DNA of 40,892 bases from JANYJJ01 sp038241115 (GCA_038241115.1 JBBRGA010000011.1:1-40892); one strand, 5' to 3'. Shown: positions 23,502 to 31,892, counted from the first letter of the stretch. A program made the numbers and translations. Notes: a model not told the origin generated them from the sequence alone.

Positions 23502-24947
23502 ATGTCCTTCGACCTCGTACTTTTTGGCGGCACCGGCGACCTGACCTGGCGCAAATTGATGCCTGCTTTGTTGCAAGCGTTTCGCCATGGCAAGCTGCCT
23601 GCGGGCGGGCGGATTCTGGCGGTGGCGCGCGATGAACAAAGTGACGATCAGTACCGCGCCTGGCTGAAGGAACGCTTCCAAGACGTCGAAGACGCCAAGC
23701 GTCCCAGCGACGAAGAGTTCAACCGGTTTGCGCAAATCGTGCACTACCGACGCATGGATCTGTCACAGCCCGAGCACTACGGCCGGCTCAAAGAATGGCT
23801 GGGTGAGCGCCAAGCCGACACCGTGGTGCTGTATCTGGCCACCAGCCCGCATTTGTTTCCGCAAATTTGTGCGCAGCTTGGTGCGGCGGGCTTGAATGAA
23901 TCGCGCGTGCGCGTGGTTCTGGAAAAACCGCTCGGCCACGACCTCGCCAGCGCTCAGGAAATCAACCGGGTGGTGAAGTCGGTGTTCGCCGAACAGCAGG
24001 CCTTTCGCATTGACCACTACCTGGGCAAACCTTCAGTTCAAAACCTGATGGCGCTGCGCTTTGGCAATGTGCTGTTCGAGCCGCTGTGGCGCCGCGAAAG
24101 CATTGCCAACATTCAAATCACCCTGGCCGAAGATTTTGGTGTGGGCACACGCGGCGACTTTTACGACCGCACCGGCGCCCTGCGCGACATGATTCAAAAC
24201 CATGCGCTGCAACTGCTCACGATGGTGGCGATGGAGCCGCCCAGCCGCAACGATGCCGACGCCATCCGCAGCGAAAAACTCAAGGTGCTCAAGTCACTGA
24301 AACCCTTCACCGACGAGAGCGTGGCGCGCGACGTAGTGCGCGGCCAGTACCGCGCTGGCAATGCGCAAGGAAAGGCGGCGGTGGGCTATCTGGAAGAAGT
24401 CAAAGTGCCGGCAGGCAGCCAGGTCGAAACTTTTGTGGCGCTGCGCACCGAGGTGCAAAACTGGCGTTGGGCGGGCGTGCCTTTTTACCTGCGCACCGGC
24501 AAGCGGCTGGCCTCGCGCGAGGCGCAAATCGTGGTCAATTTCAGACCCACACCGCACAACATTTTTCCGGGCGTGAACCGACCCAACAAGCTGGTCATCA
24601 AGCTGCAGCCGGAAGACGGCCTGGAGCTGCATTTGCTGGCCGCCAAAGGCACGGCGCAATCGGAAGCGCTGTCGCCGGTGTCGCTTGATTTGGACTTTGA
24701 CAAAGCTTTTGAAGAAAACCGCGTGGGCGCTTACGAACGCCTGCTGCTGGAAGCCATCGCGGGCCGCTTGAATTTGTTTGTGCGCAGCGACGAACAGGAA
24801 GAAGCCTGGCGCTGGGTGGAGCCGGTGCTGAACGCTTGGGCGCGCGACACCAGCGGACCGCGCATCTATGCCGCAGGCACTTGGGGCCCGGCCGCAGCCA
24901 GCGCGTTGGTAGCGCGCGACGGCTACGCCTGGTCAGAAGAGCAGTGA
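23502..24947 (+). CDS. zwf: glucose-6-phosphate 1-dehydrogenase
   Basis: A 481-residue enzyme oxidising glucose-6-phosphate to 6-phosphogluconolactone with NADP(+), the entry to the oxidative pentose-phosphate and Entner-Doudoroff pathways. The coenzyme fold starts FGGTGDLTWRKLMPALL (residues 7-23). VVLEKPLGHD and the active-site signature RIDHYLGKPSVQN (with the catalytic His) are intact, as are FYLRTGKRL and RVGAYERLLLEA. The ATG at 23502 starts exactly at the Rossmann strand. In-frame codons further upstream are rejected because that DNA holds a HexR-like operator. It is followed after 15 bases by hexR. No pgl, edd or eda lies in this window. Confidence 0.97.
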   Translation: MSFDLVLFGGTGDLTWRKLMPALLQAFRHGKLPAGGRILAVARDEQSDDQYRAWLKERFQDVEDAKRPSDEEFNRFAQIVHYRRMDLSQPEHYGRLKEWLGERQADTVVLYLATSPHLFPQICAQLGAAGLNESRVRVVLEKPLGHDLASAQEINRVVKSVFAEQQAFRIDHYLGKPSVQNLMALRFGNVLFEPLWRRESIANIQITLAEDFGVGTRGDFYDRTGALRDMIQNHALQLLTMVAMEPPSRNDADAIRSEKLKVLKSLKPFTDESVARDVVRGQYRAGNAQGKAAVGYLEEVKVPAGSQVETFVALRTEVQNWRWAGVPFYLRTGKRLASREAQIVVNFRPTPHNIFPGVNRPNKLVIKLQPEDGLELHLLAAKGTAQSEALSPVSLDLDFDKAFEENRVGAYERLLLEAIAGRLNLFVRSDEQEEAWRWVEPVLNAWARDTSGPRIYAAGTWGPAAASALVARDGYAWSEEQ

Positions 24948-24962
24948 ATCCGGTCACTCAAC

Positions 24963-25829
24963 ATGCTTGACCGCATTCGGGCGTCGATTGCGGCGTTGCC
25001 TCCGGCCGAACAACGGGTGGCCCAACTGGTGCTGGCCGACCCGCGCAGTTTTGCAAGTTCGCCGGTCAGCGATCTGGCAGAGCGTTCGCATGTGAGCAAG
25101 CCCACCGTCGTGAGGTTTTGTCGCAGCGTGGGCTATGACGGCTTGACCGATTTCAAGCGCAAATTGGCGGGCAGTGTCAATGAAGGCGTGCCCTTTGTTC
25201 ACCGCTCGGTGGACGAAGACGACAAGCCGGCTGACCTCATCGTGAAGGTCATAGACAACGCGGTGTCGGCCTTGCTCAGGTACCGCAACGACGCCACCAA
25301 CCACGCCTTTGAACGCGCCATTGCGGCGTTGACCCAAGCGGGCCTGAACGGCAAGCGCATCGAGTTTTACGGTGTCGGCAATTCAGGCATCGTGGCGCTG
25401 GATGCACAGCACAAATTCTTTCGGCTGGGTGTGCATGCGGCTGCCATCAGCGACGGGCATGTGCAGGTCATGAGCGCCACCATGCTGACCCCGGGTGACT
25501 GCGCGGTGATCATCAGCAACTCAGGCCGCAGTCGCGATTTGCTCGACGTCTGCGAAATTGCGCGCAAAAAGGGCGCGACCACCATCCTCATCACGGCAAG
25601 TGGCTCGCCGATCGCTCACACCGCGTTGGGTTCACAGCAGATTTTGTTGGCGGTCGATCACCCCGAAGACTTCGACCGCTACAGCCCAATGGTGTCGCGC
25701 TTGCTGCACCTGACGGTGATTGACATCCTGACCACCGCTGTGGCTTTGCGCCTGCCGAGCAGCCTGCGGCCCATGTTGCAAGAGATCAAGAAGAACCTGC
25801 GCGCCAAGCGGGAGGCGCAGCCGGATTGA
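24963..25829 (+). CDS. hexR: HexR-type RpiR family regulator
   Basis: A 288-residue regulator with an N-terminal HTH_6 domain (residues 1-77: VSDLAERSHVSKPTVVRFCRS) and a C-terminal SIS phosphosugar-binding domain (about 120-265: FYGVGNSGIVALDAQHKFFR, ISNSGRSRDLLD, DHPEDFDRYSPMVSRL). The whole chain can be aligned by eye with E. coli HexR (289 residues), including NEGVPFVHRSVDEDD and LLHLTVIDILTTA. HexR senses the Entner-Doudoroff intermediate 2-keto-3-deoxy-6-phosphogluconate and controls zwf and other central carbon genes. It is downstream of zwf with a 15-base gap, so it should be autoregulated through the operator upstream of zwf. Confidence 0.92.
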   Translation: MLDRIRASIAALPPAEQRVAQLVLADPRSFASSPVSDLAERSHVSKPTVVRFCRSVGYDGLTDFKRKLAGSVNEGVPFVHRSVDEDDKPADLIVKVIDNAVSALLRYRNDATNHAFERAIAALTQAGLNGKRIEFYGVGNSGIVALDAQHKFFRLGVHAAAISDGHVQVMSATMLTPGDCAVIISNSGRSRDLLDVCEIARKKGATTILITASGSPIAHTALGSQQILLAVDHPEDFDRYSPMVSRLLHLTVIDILTTAVALRLPSSLRPMLQEIKKNLRAKREAQPD

Positions 25830-25892
25830 GCTTTTGAGGAAGGGCAGTTAGGCTCGCGGGCGTGACGCCGCGCAAGGGGCAGGGGGCAAGAG

Positions 25893-26168
25893 TCAAGCAG
25901 CCTCGGGCAACAGCAACGAGTCCATGCCGGACAACTTGGCCAACTGCACCAATTTGGTGGGCGCGCCGCGCACCGCAAACCCACGACCCGAGGCTTGCGC
26001 CAAACGCTGGCATTCCAGCAGCACGGCCAGCGCCGAAGAATCAAATTGCTGCAAAGCCGACGCGTCAATGACGATCTGAGTCGCGGTCTCACGCTTCAGT
26101 GACTGCGCCAACATGTGCAGCGCATCGCGGGCGTCGTTGACGCTGATGGAGGCGGGCAACAGCAGCAC
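25893..26168 (-). CDS. mlaB: STAS-domain protein MlaB
   Basis: A 91-residue single STAS domain and last gene of the mla operon. MlaB binds the ATPase MlaF and stabilises the inner-membrane MlaFEDB complex. The STAS core is visible: VIDASALQQFDSSALAVLLECQRLAQ, here in its middle FDSSALAVLLECQ, where the Ser/Thr position of the anti-anti-sigma-like loop is kept. The start is a GTG; there is no better one upstream within the short 53-base gap to mlaC. It converges with hexR, 63 bases apart, with a short GC-rich inverted repeat (GCGTGACGC) between them. Confidence 0.88.
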   Translation of the reverse strand: MLLLPASISVNDARDALHMLAQSLKRETATQIVIDASALQQFDSSALAVLLECQRLAQASGRGFAVRGAPTKLVQLAKLSGMDSLLLPEAA

Positions 26169-26221
26169 GGGGTGATCCGAGGTTCCAGATGCGGCTGTGT
26201 TTTGAAACCTTGAGCCAGGGC

Positions 26222-26845
26222 TCAGGTGCGCGCAGCCGCAGCTTTGTTGCGCTCGACCAGTTTGGCGATCAGGCCGTCAATGCCACTGGCGCTGATTTCT
26301 TGCGCAAAGCTGTTGCGGTAGTTTTCGACCAGCCACACGCCCAACACATTCACGTCATAAATTTTCCAGGATTCACCGGCTTTTTCAAGGCGGTAGTCCA
26401 GCTGAACCGGATCGCCTTTGCCGCGCACTTCTGTGCGCACCACCACCTCGGCGTCTTGCGGCGTGGAGCGCATCGGCTTGAGGGCGACGGTTTGGTCTCT
26501 GACCTGCGCCAGAGCGCCCGAATAGGTGCGGACCAACAAAGTCTTGAATTCGTCTTGCAGGCGCTTTTGCTGGTCGGGCGTGGCTTGGCGCCAGTAACGA
26601 CCCACGGCCGACGCCGTCATGCGCTGAAAGTTGATGTGCGGCATGACCTTCATGTCCACCAGCGCCATAACCTTTTGCACGTCGCCGGCCTGTATCGATT
26701 TGTCGGCTTTCACTGCCTCCAAAACGTCGGTTGAAACTTGCTTGATCAGCGCGTCAGGCGCAGTTTCAGCATGGACAAGGCCAATAGCGCCCAGCCCCAA
26801 AGACAAGCTGAACAAGAGCGAACGGGAAATATTTTGAATAAGCAT
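26222..26845 (-). CDS. mlaC: MlaC periplasmic phospholipid carrier
   Basis: A 207-residue periplasmic protein with a signal peptide (SLLFSLSLGLGAIGLVHA, cleavage near residue 26). The body is the Tol-Tol-Q/Ttg2D type fold: VMPHINFQRMTASAVGRYW, QKRLQDEFKTLLVRTYSGAL and WKIYDVNVLGVWLVENYR are the hallmark blocks. MlaC ferries phospholipid between the MlaA-porin complex in the outer membrane and MlaFEDB in the inner membrane. The gene lies 155 bases after mlaA, a wide gap for this operon, with no gene in it. GGA is present ten bases upstream of the ATG. Confidence 0.93.
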   Translation of the reverse strand: MLIQNISRSLLFSLSLGLGAIGLVHAETAPDALIKQVSTDVLEAVKADKSIQAGDVQKVMALVDMKVMPHINFQRMTASAVGRYWRQATPDQQKRLQDEFKTLLVRTYSGALAQVRDQTVALKPMRSTPQDAEVVVRTEVRGKGDPVQLDYRLEKAGESWKIYDVNVLGVWLVENYRNSFAQEISASGIDGLIAKLVERNKAAAART

Positions 26846-27000
26846 CTGTTTTCCAAAAAGTTGACGCGGGGTCTAGATAGCGCTTCGAGGTCTGACAGCA
26901 CCTCTGAGTTCAGCGTGTCACAAACTGAGACGTTTCTTGTCTAACTTCTTAACTGCCTTGCTACCCAACGCGGCGAAGACCAAATTGGTTGGCAGTGCAC

Positions 27001-27840
27001 TCATTTCTTGACGGTAGGTGTTGTGGGTGCGGGTGCGGTTGCGGGTGCGCGTGCGGGTGCCTTTGCCGCGGCCGGATCTGCGCTCAGCTTCGATTCATCG
27101 GGCAGTCCGGGCTCATCGCGATCAGAAATCAAGCTTCGACGCCGCTGCAAGTAAGCATCGCGCACGAAGGTGTATTTGTCGAGCGCGATGTCATCGAGCA
27201 CGCGGCTGGCGCCCAGAAATTCGGCACGCGTGTTGATGATTTGCAGGCCTCCCAAAAAGAATTGCGACGCGCCGTCATTGATCAGCAACGCAGGCGACAC
27301 CGCGCGGTCAAACGGCAGCGCAAACGACTCTCGCACGGTCGACGGTCCGAGCAGCGGCCAGACGATGTAGGCCCCTGCGCCCACGCCCCAACGGCCCAAA
27401 GTTTGACCAAAGTCCTCGTACTGGTGATACAGGCCAATTTCACTGGCCACATCAATCACACCGCCCAGACCGAACACCGTGTTGGTGCCGAACCGGATCA
27501 AATCTTTGCCGCCTGCCTCGGCACGGCCTTGCAACAGGTTGTTGACGAAAGACCAGGCGTCGGCCGCATTGCCGAAAAAATTACCGATGCCTTGTCTAAC
27601 CAGCTGCGGAACAAACTGGCTGTACGCCGTGGCGACCGGTTTGAGAACTGCTGCGTCCAAGTCTTCATTGAACGAAAAGACTTTGCGATTCCAGCCCTCC
27701 CAAGGGTCTAGCTTTTGTCCCCCGGTTTTGGCGCCCGTCGTCGAGCACGCGCTCAGCGCCAGTGCGCACGCCATGCTGAATGCGATCGCGCCGCGTCTTC
27801 CGCGAAAGCGGTTCGCGCGAATAAGTTGAATTGACTTCAT
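27001..27840 (-). CDS. mlaA: MlaA (VacJ) outer-membrane lipoprotein
   Basis: A 279-residue lipoprotein. A basic N-terminus and hydrophobic core end in the lipobox LSAC (Cys32). The VacJ domain follows: DPWEGWNRKVFSFNEDLD, FVNNLLQGR, RFGTNTVFGLGGVIDVASEIGL, FGQTLGRWGVGAGAYIVWPLLGPSTVRES, recognised here by its core GAGAYIVWPLLGPS. MlaA extracts mislocalised phospholipid from the outer leaflet of the outer membrane. The start overlaps the mlaD stop by four bases (ATGA). The last 30 residues are an Ala-Pro-Thr repeat encoded by hexanucleotide units. In E. coli the gene is unlinked; placement inside the operon is usual in betaproteobacteria. Confidence 0.94.
   Translation of the reverse strand: MKSIQLIRANRFRGRRGAIAFSMACALALSACSTTGAKTGGQKLDPWEGWNRKVFSFNEDLDAAVLKPVATAYSQFVPQLVRQGIGNFFGNAADAWSFVNNLLQGRAEAGGKDLIRFGTNTVFGLGGVIDVASEIGLYHQYEDFGQTLGRWGVGAGAYIVWPLLGPSTVRESFALPFDRAVSPALLINDGASQFFLGGLQIINTRAEFLGASRVLDDIALDKYTFVRDAYLQRRRSLISDRDEPGLPDESKLSADPAAAKAPARAPATAPAPTTPTVKK
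27025..27060. repeat. hexanucleotide repeat in the 3' end of mlaA
   Basis: Six hexamers of the form GGGTGC, with GGTTGC and GCGTGC variants, encode the Ala-Pro-rich C-terminal tail of MlaA on the minus strand. Changes in copy number would stay in frame. Confidence 0.88.
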
Positions 27841-28349
27841 TTCTTGGCTCCTGCGCTGCCCGTTGCTGCGCTTGGTGTGGCGGCTGGCGCACCGCCATCG
27901 GCGGCTTTATTGAACAGAAATTGGCTGATCAGATTTTCCAAAACCACGGCCGATTGCGTTTGCGTGATGACGTCACCAGCAGCCATGTTTTTATCGGCAC
28001 CACCAGGCTCCAAGCCGATGTACTGCTCGCCCAATAAACCGGCCGTGAGTATCTTGGCCGAGCTGTCTTTGGGGAAGGCAAATTTCTTTTGCATTTGCAT
28101 GGCCACTTGGGCCTGGAAGGTTTTGTCGTCGAAGCTGATCGACTCGACGCGTCCTACCACCACACCGGCACTCTTCACTGCCGCGCGCGCTTTCAGGCCG
28201 CCGATGTTGTCGAACTTGGCCACCACCGGGTAGGTTTCGTCGAAGTTCAGGCTCAACAAATTACCCGCCTTGAGCGCCAAAAATAAAACCGCTGCGGCGC
28301 CAATCAGTACAAACAAACCCACCCACACGTCATGACGAGACTTTTGCAT
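27837..28349 (-). CDS. mlaD: MlaD, MCE-domain substrate-binding subunit
   Basis: A 170-residue protein anchored by one N-terminal helix (about residues 8-26, VGLFVLIGAAAVLFLALKA) with a single MCE domain (about 38-118: YPVVAKFDNIGGLKARAAVK, VGRVESISFDD, GLLGEQYIGLEPGG). MlaD forms a hexameric ring that channels phospholipid to the MlaE permease. AGGAGG (28356-28361) lies seven bases upstream of the ATG, the strongest ribosome binding site I see in this operon. The C-terminal 25 residues are Ala/Gly/Pro-rich and probably disordered. There is a 133-base gap to mlaE. Confidence 0.94.
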   Translation of the reverse strand: MQKSRHDVWVGLFVLIGAAAVLFLALKAGNLLSLNFDETYPVVAKFDNIGGLKARAAVKSAGVVVGRVESISFDDKTFQAQVAMQMQKKFAFPKDSSAKILTAGLLGEQYIGLEPGGADKNMAAGDVITQTQSAVVLENLISQFLFNKAADGGAPAATPSAATGSAGAKK

Positions 28350-28482
28350 TTGCGGCCTCCTGGTCTTTTGAATTCTGTCCGGCTGAGATCATTGTTTATG
28401 GCGTTGTGTTGTTGGTGAGGCGTTTGGGGTCTGCGGTTTATTGAAGTGCCACGTTTTGGTCTGCCGCGTAAATTCTGATCAA

Positions 28483-29265
28483 TCAGATCGAAAACATCAT
28501 CGCCGTCAGCACAAAGTCGAGCGCCAACACAGCCAGCGACGCCAGCACCACCGTGCGCGTGGTGGCGGCCGACACGCCCTCAGGTGTTGGCTGGCAAGCA
28601 TGCCCTTGGCGCAGTGCAATGAACGTCACCGCCACCCCAAACACCATGCTTTTCAAGACACCGTTGCCCACGTCGGCCCACACATCCACGCCGCCTTGCA
28701 TTTGCGACCAGAACGATCCCGAATCGATGCCAATGAGCGGCACCGACACCAACCAGCCGCCAAAAATTCCCACTGCGCTGAACACCGCAGCCAGCAGCGG
28801 CATGGCGATCAAACCGGCCCAAAACCGTGGCGACAACACGCGCAGCACCGGGTCTACCGCCATCATTTCCATGGCAGCCAGCTGCTCGCCTGCCTTCATC
28901 AAGCCGATCTCGGCCGTCAGCGAAGTTCCAGCGCGGCCGGCAAACAACAGCGCCGTCACCACCGGTCCCAATTCGCGCACCAACGAAAGTGCCACCAGCA
29001 AACCCACCGCTTCGGCTGAACCATAACGCTGCAAGGTGTAGTAACCCTGTAGCGCCAGCACAAATCCCACAAACAGGCCAGACACTGCAATCAACGACAA
29101 CGATTTGTTGCCCACAAAGAAAACTTGTTCGGTGACCAAACCAAAGCGCCTGAGGGTTGGCCCCGACACCGCCAGCAACCGGCCGAACAACCGCGCCGCA
29201 TCCCCCACATCGGTGAGCCAGACGCGCGTGGCCGCACCCACCGCTCTGGGGTTCAACCAGTTCAT
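28483..29265 (-). CDS. mlaE: MlaE ABC permease
   Basis: A 260-residue inner-membrane permease of the MlaE/Ttg2B family. EQVFFVGNKSLSLIAVSGLF starts the first helices. RELGPVVTALLFAGRAGTSLTAEIG, recognised by GPVVTALLFAGRAGTS, is the conserved coupling and lipid-binding region, and MEMMAVDPV follows. VVLASLAVLALDFVLTAMMF is the final helix. It pairs with MlaF, MlaD and MlaB. The ATG overlaps the mlaF stop by four bases (ATGA), so translation is coupled. Confidence 0.94.
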   Translation of the reverse strand: MNWLNPRAVGAATRVWLTDVGDAARLFGRLLAVSGPTLRRFGLVTEQVFFVGNKSLSLIAVSGLFVGFVLALQGYYTLQRYGSAEAVGLLVALSLVRELGPVVTALLFAGRAGTSLTAEIGLMKAGEQLAAMEMMAVDPVLRVLSPRFWAGLIAMPLLAAVFSAVGIFGGWLVSVPLIGIDSGSFWSQMQGGVDVWADVGNGVLKSMVFGVAVTFIALRQGHACQPTPEGVSAATTRTVVLASLAVLALDFVLTAMMFSI

Positions 29266-30110
29266 AAAGGCGTCCTCAGCCCAAAGTCATCGGCCAAGGA
29301 AACGGCGGGGTAATGAAAATGCACTGGCCCTTCGGGCAAGGCGCTGAAAAACTGCTTTACCAGCGGGTCGGTGCTGCTGCGAATGTCTTGCGGTGTGCCC
29401 TGCGCCACCACCCCGCCGTTGGCCACAAACACAATGTGATCGGCAATCGCAAACGTCTCTTCGACGTCGTGCGAAACCACCACGCTGGTGACGCCAAGGG
29501 CGTGGTTCAAGTCGCGAATCAGGCGTGACGCCATGCCCAAAGAAATCGGGTCGAGTCCGGCGAAAGGTTCGTCGTACATGATGAGTTCAGGGTCCAGTGC
29601 AATCGCACGCGCCAAGGCCACACGCCGCGCCATGCCGCCGGACATTTGCGACGGCAGCAAGTCACGCGCACCGCGCAAGCCCACCGCGTTGAGCTTCATC
29701 AGCACCAAGTCGCGAATCATCGACTCACTCAAGTTCGTATGCTCGCGCAGCGGAAACGCAACGTTATCGAACACCGACAAATCGGTAAACAGCGCACCAA
29801 ACTGAAACAGCAAACCCATGCGACGGCGCACGGCATAAAGCGCTTCGCGGTCCAGTGTGGCCAAGTCGACGCCATCAAAAAAAACCTGCCCCTGCATGGG
29901 TTCGATTTGTCGGCCGATCAGGCGAAGGACCGTGGTCTTGCCACCACCCGAGGTGCCCATCAGGCCCACCACACCACCACGCGGCAAACTCAAGCTCACG
30001 TTTTTCAAGATCACCCGGTCGCCGTAACCACAGGTGACGTTGCGCAATTCAACCAAGGGCTGGATCGCGGATGAATTGATGCCGGGGGCGTGTGAGGTGT
30101 TTGGGGTCAT
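29262..30110 (-). CDS. mlaF: MlaF ABC ATPase
   Basis: A 282-residue ATPase energising phospholipid transport between the membranes. Walker A is GTSGGGKTT, the Q-loop region is GLLFQFGALFTDLSV, the signature is MSGGMARRVALARAI, Walker B is LIMYDEPFAGLDP and the switch region is VVSHDVEE. The variant signature MSGG(M) is typical of MlaF. The ATG at 30110 has no Shine-Dalgarno sequence; an inverted repeat with 8-base arms begins five bases upstream of it. It is the first mla gene, 265 bases downstream of gltD on the same strand. Confidence 0.94.
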   Translation of the reverse strand: MTPNTSHAPGINSSAIQPLVELRNVTCGYGDRVILKNVSLSLPRGGVVGLMGTSGGGKTTVLRLIGRQIEPMQGQVFFDGVDLATLDREALYAVRRRMGLLFQFGALFTDLSVFDNVAFPLREHTNLSESMIRDLVLMKLNAVGLRGARDLLPSQMSGGMARRVALARAIALDPELIMYDEPFAGLDPISLGMASRLIRDLNHALGVTSVVVSHDVEETFAIADHIVFVANGGVVAQGTPQDIRSSTDPLVKQFFSALPEGPVHFHYPAVSLADDFGLRTPL

Positions 30111-30115
30111 GGGCT

Positions 30116-30152
30116 AGGTTGACTGTCGCTGTCCCGCGAGCACTGTCAACCT
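30116..30152 (-). promoter_or_regulatory. inverted repeat immediately upstream of mlaF
   Basis: AGGTTGAC (30116-30123) and GTCAACCT (30145-30152) are perfect 8-base arms around a 21-base spacer. The structure ends five bases before the mlaF start codon, where a ribosome binding site would be expected. It could be an operator or a leader-RNA stem. On the minus strand it includes a TTGACA that could be a -35, but no good -10 follows at 16-18 bases. Confidence 0.45.
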
Positions 30153-30359
30153 GATGATAGGGTATGCACTGAGGCGTCTGCCCGTGTCGCGGGGCGCTCT
30201 TCGCTGCAGCGCAGCGTCGAGTGAATCCCGACCGGCAGCAGGTCTTTACGGCTTCGGACGCCTTGCGTGGCATCTCTTTTCAGGACACCAACGGTACCCG
30301 TGAAGCACGCCCGGATCATCTATCTCGACCGCTTTCCGGTTGCAGTCAGCCTGCCTTGC

Positions 30360-30375
30360 TCCCTCCCTCCCTCCC
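30360..30375. repeat. (TCCC)4 tract at the end of gltD
   Basis: Four TCCC units directly abut the gltD stop codon and lie in the gap between gltD and mlaF. No hairpin was seen with it. The remainder of this 265-base gap holds no supported gene. Confidence 0.8.
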
Positions 30376-31866
30376 TCAACGCGGCAAATTGCTGTCGCCC
30401 ATCAAAAAGCTGTCGACCGCATGAGCCGCTTGGCGGCCCTCGCGGATGGCCCACACGACCAGAGACTGGCCCCGGCGAACGTCGCCGGCGGCGAACACTT
30501 TCGCAACGTTGGTGGCATAGCCACCGATGAAATCGGTGTGTGCCACTGCGTTGCCGCGGTTGTCTTTGGTGATGCCGAAAGCTTCGAGCACGCTGCCCAC
30601 GGGGCTGACGAAACCCATCGCCAACAACACCAAATCGGCCGGCACGATTTGCTCCGACCCAGGCACCTCGACCATCTTGCCGCCCTGCCATTCCACGCGC
30701 ACCGACTTCAGCGCCTTCACTTTGTTTTTGTCCTTGCCCTCGCCGGCAATGAATTCTTTGGTGGCGATGGCAAATTCGCGCTCGCAGCCTTCTTGGTGGC
30801 TGCTGGAGGTGCGCAGTTTGATGGGCCAGTAAGGCCACACCAACGGGGTGTTTTCACGCTCGGGCGGCTGGGGCATCAGCTCAAACTGAGTGACGCTCAC
30901 TGCGCCGTGGCGGTTGCTGGTGCCCACGCAGTCACTGCCGGTGTCGCCGCCGCCAATCACCACCACATGCTTGCCATCGGCGCGCAGTTGGCCTTTGACC
31001 TTGTCACCGGCATTCACCTTGTTTTGCGACGGCAAAAACTCCATCGCAAAGTGAATGCCTTCCAGGTCGCGGCCGGGCACAGGCAGGTCGCGCGACTGTT
31101 CGGCGCCACCGGCCAACAACACCGCATCAAACTGCGCCTGCAAAGCTTCGGGCGTGATGTTTTCTTTGGCCCAATTGGTGACCTTGCTGCCTTTGCCCAA
31201 GGGGTCGGTGGCGGCGCCCACCATCACGCCCAGGCGAAATTTCACACCCTCGGCTTCGAGTTGCGTCACGCGGCGATCAATGTGAATCTTGGCCATTTTG
31301 AAGTCGGGAATGCCATAGCGCAGCAAGCCGCCCACTCGGTCGTTCTTCTCGAACACCGTCACGTCATGGCCCACACGCGCCAACTGCTGCGCGGCTGCCA
31401 TGCCCGCCGGGCCTGAGCCGATGATGGCCACGGTTTTACCGGTCTTGGCGATGGCCGGCCGTGGCACCACCCAGCCTTCCTCCCAGGCACGGTCGATGAT
31501 GGCGTGCTCGATGCTTTTGATGCCCACCGCGTCGTCGTTCACCGTCAAGGTGCAGGCCGCTTCGCACGGTGCGGGGCAAATGCGGCCGGTGAACTCGGGA
31601 AAGTTGTTGGTGGAGTCGAGCACGTGGAAAGCGTTTTTCCAGTCACCGGCGTAAACCAAATTGTTGAAGTCGGGAATGATGTTGTTGACCGGGCAGCCGC
31701 TGTTGCAAAACGGCGTGCCGCAGTCCATGCAGCGCGCGCTTTGCTTTTGCGCGTCCTCAGGCTTCAGCGCAATGACGAACTCGCTGTAATTTTTGACGCG
31801 CTCTTGCACGGGCGTGTAGCCCTCTTCCAAGCGCTCGAATTCCATGAAACCGGTGACTTTGCCCAT
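30376..31866 (-). CDS. gltD: glutamate synthase small (beta) subunit
   Basis: A 496-residue NADPH-oxidising subunit that passes electrons to GltB for glutamate synthesis from glutamine and 2-oxoglutarate. The N-terminal cysteine clusters that hold the 4Fe-4S centres are complete: Cys46, 49, 54 and 58 in CMDCGTPFCNSGCP, then Cys97, 101 and 105 in CPAPCEAAC. The FAD motif is IIGSGPAGMAAAQQL and the NADPH motif is VIGGGDTGSDCVG. ALKSVRVEW and DVRRGQSLVVWAI close the C-terminal domain. It follows gltB by 26 bases in the same operon. Length and domains are normal. Confidence 0.97.
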   Translation of the reverse strand: MGKVTGFMEFERLEEGYTPVQERVKNYSEFVIALKPEDAQKQSARCMDCGTPFCNSGCPVNNIIPDFNNLVYAGDWKNAFHVLDSTNNFPEFTGRICPAPCEAACTLTVNDDAVGIKSIEHAIIDRAWEEGWVVPRPAIAKTGKTVAIIGSGPAGMAAAQQLARVGHDVTVFEKNDRVGGLLRYGIPDFKMAKIHIDRRVTQLEAEGVKFRLGVMVGAATDPLGKGSKVTNWAKENITPEALQAQFDAVLLAGGAEQSRDLPVPGRDLEGIHFAMEFLPSQNKVNAGDKVKGQLRADGKHVVVIGGGDTGSDCVGTSNRHGAVSVTQFELMPQPPERENTPLVWPYWPIKLRTSSSHQEGCEREFAIATKEFIAGEGKDKNKVKALKSVRVEWQGGKMVEVPGSEQIVPADLVLLAMGFVSPVGSVLEAFGITKDNRGNAVAHTDFIGGYATNVAKVFAAGDVRRGQSLVVWAIREGRQAAHAVDSFLMGDSNLPR

Positions 31867-31892
31867 GATGTTTTTGCTCTGTATGGATTAAG

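Noticed and set aside
30049..30273. 74-codon minus-strand frame upstream of mlaF
   Set aside because: It overlaps the mlaF start and the inverted repeat, has no recognisable motif and no ribosome binding site.
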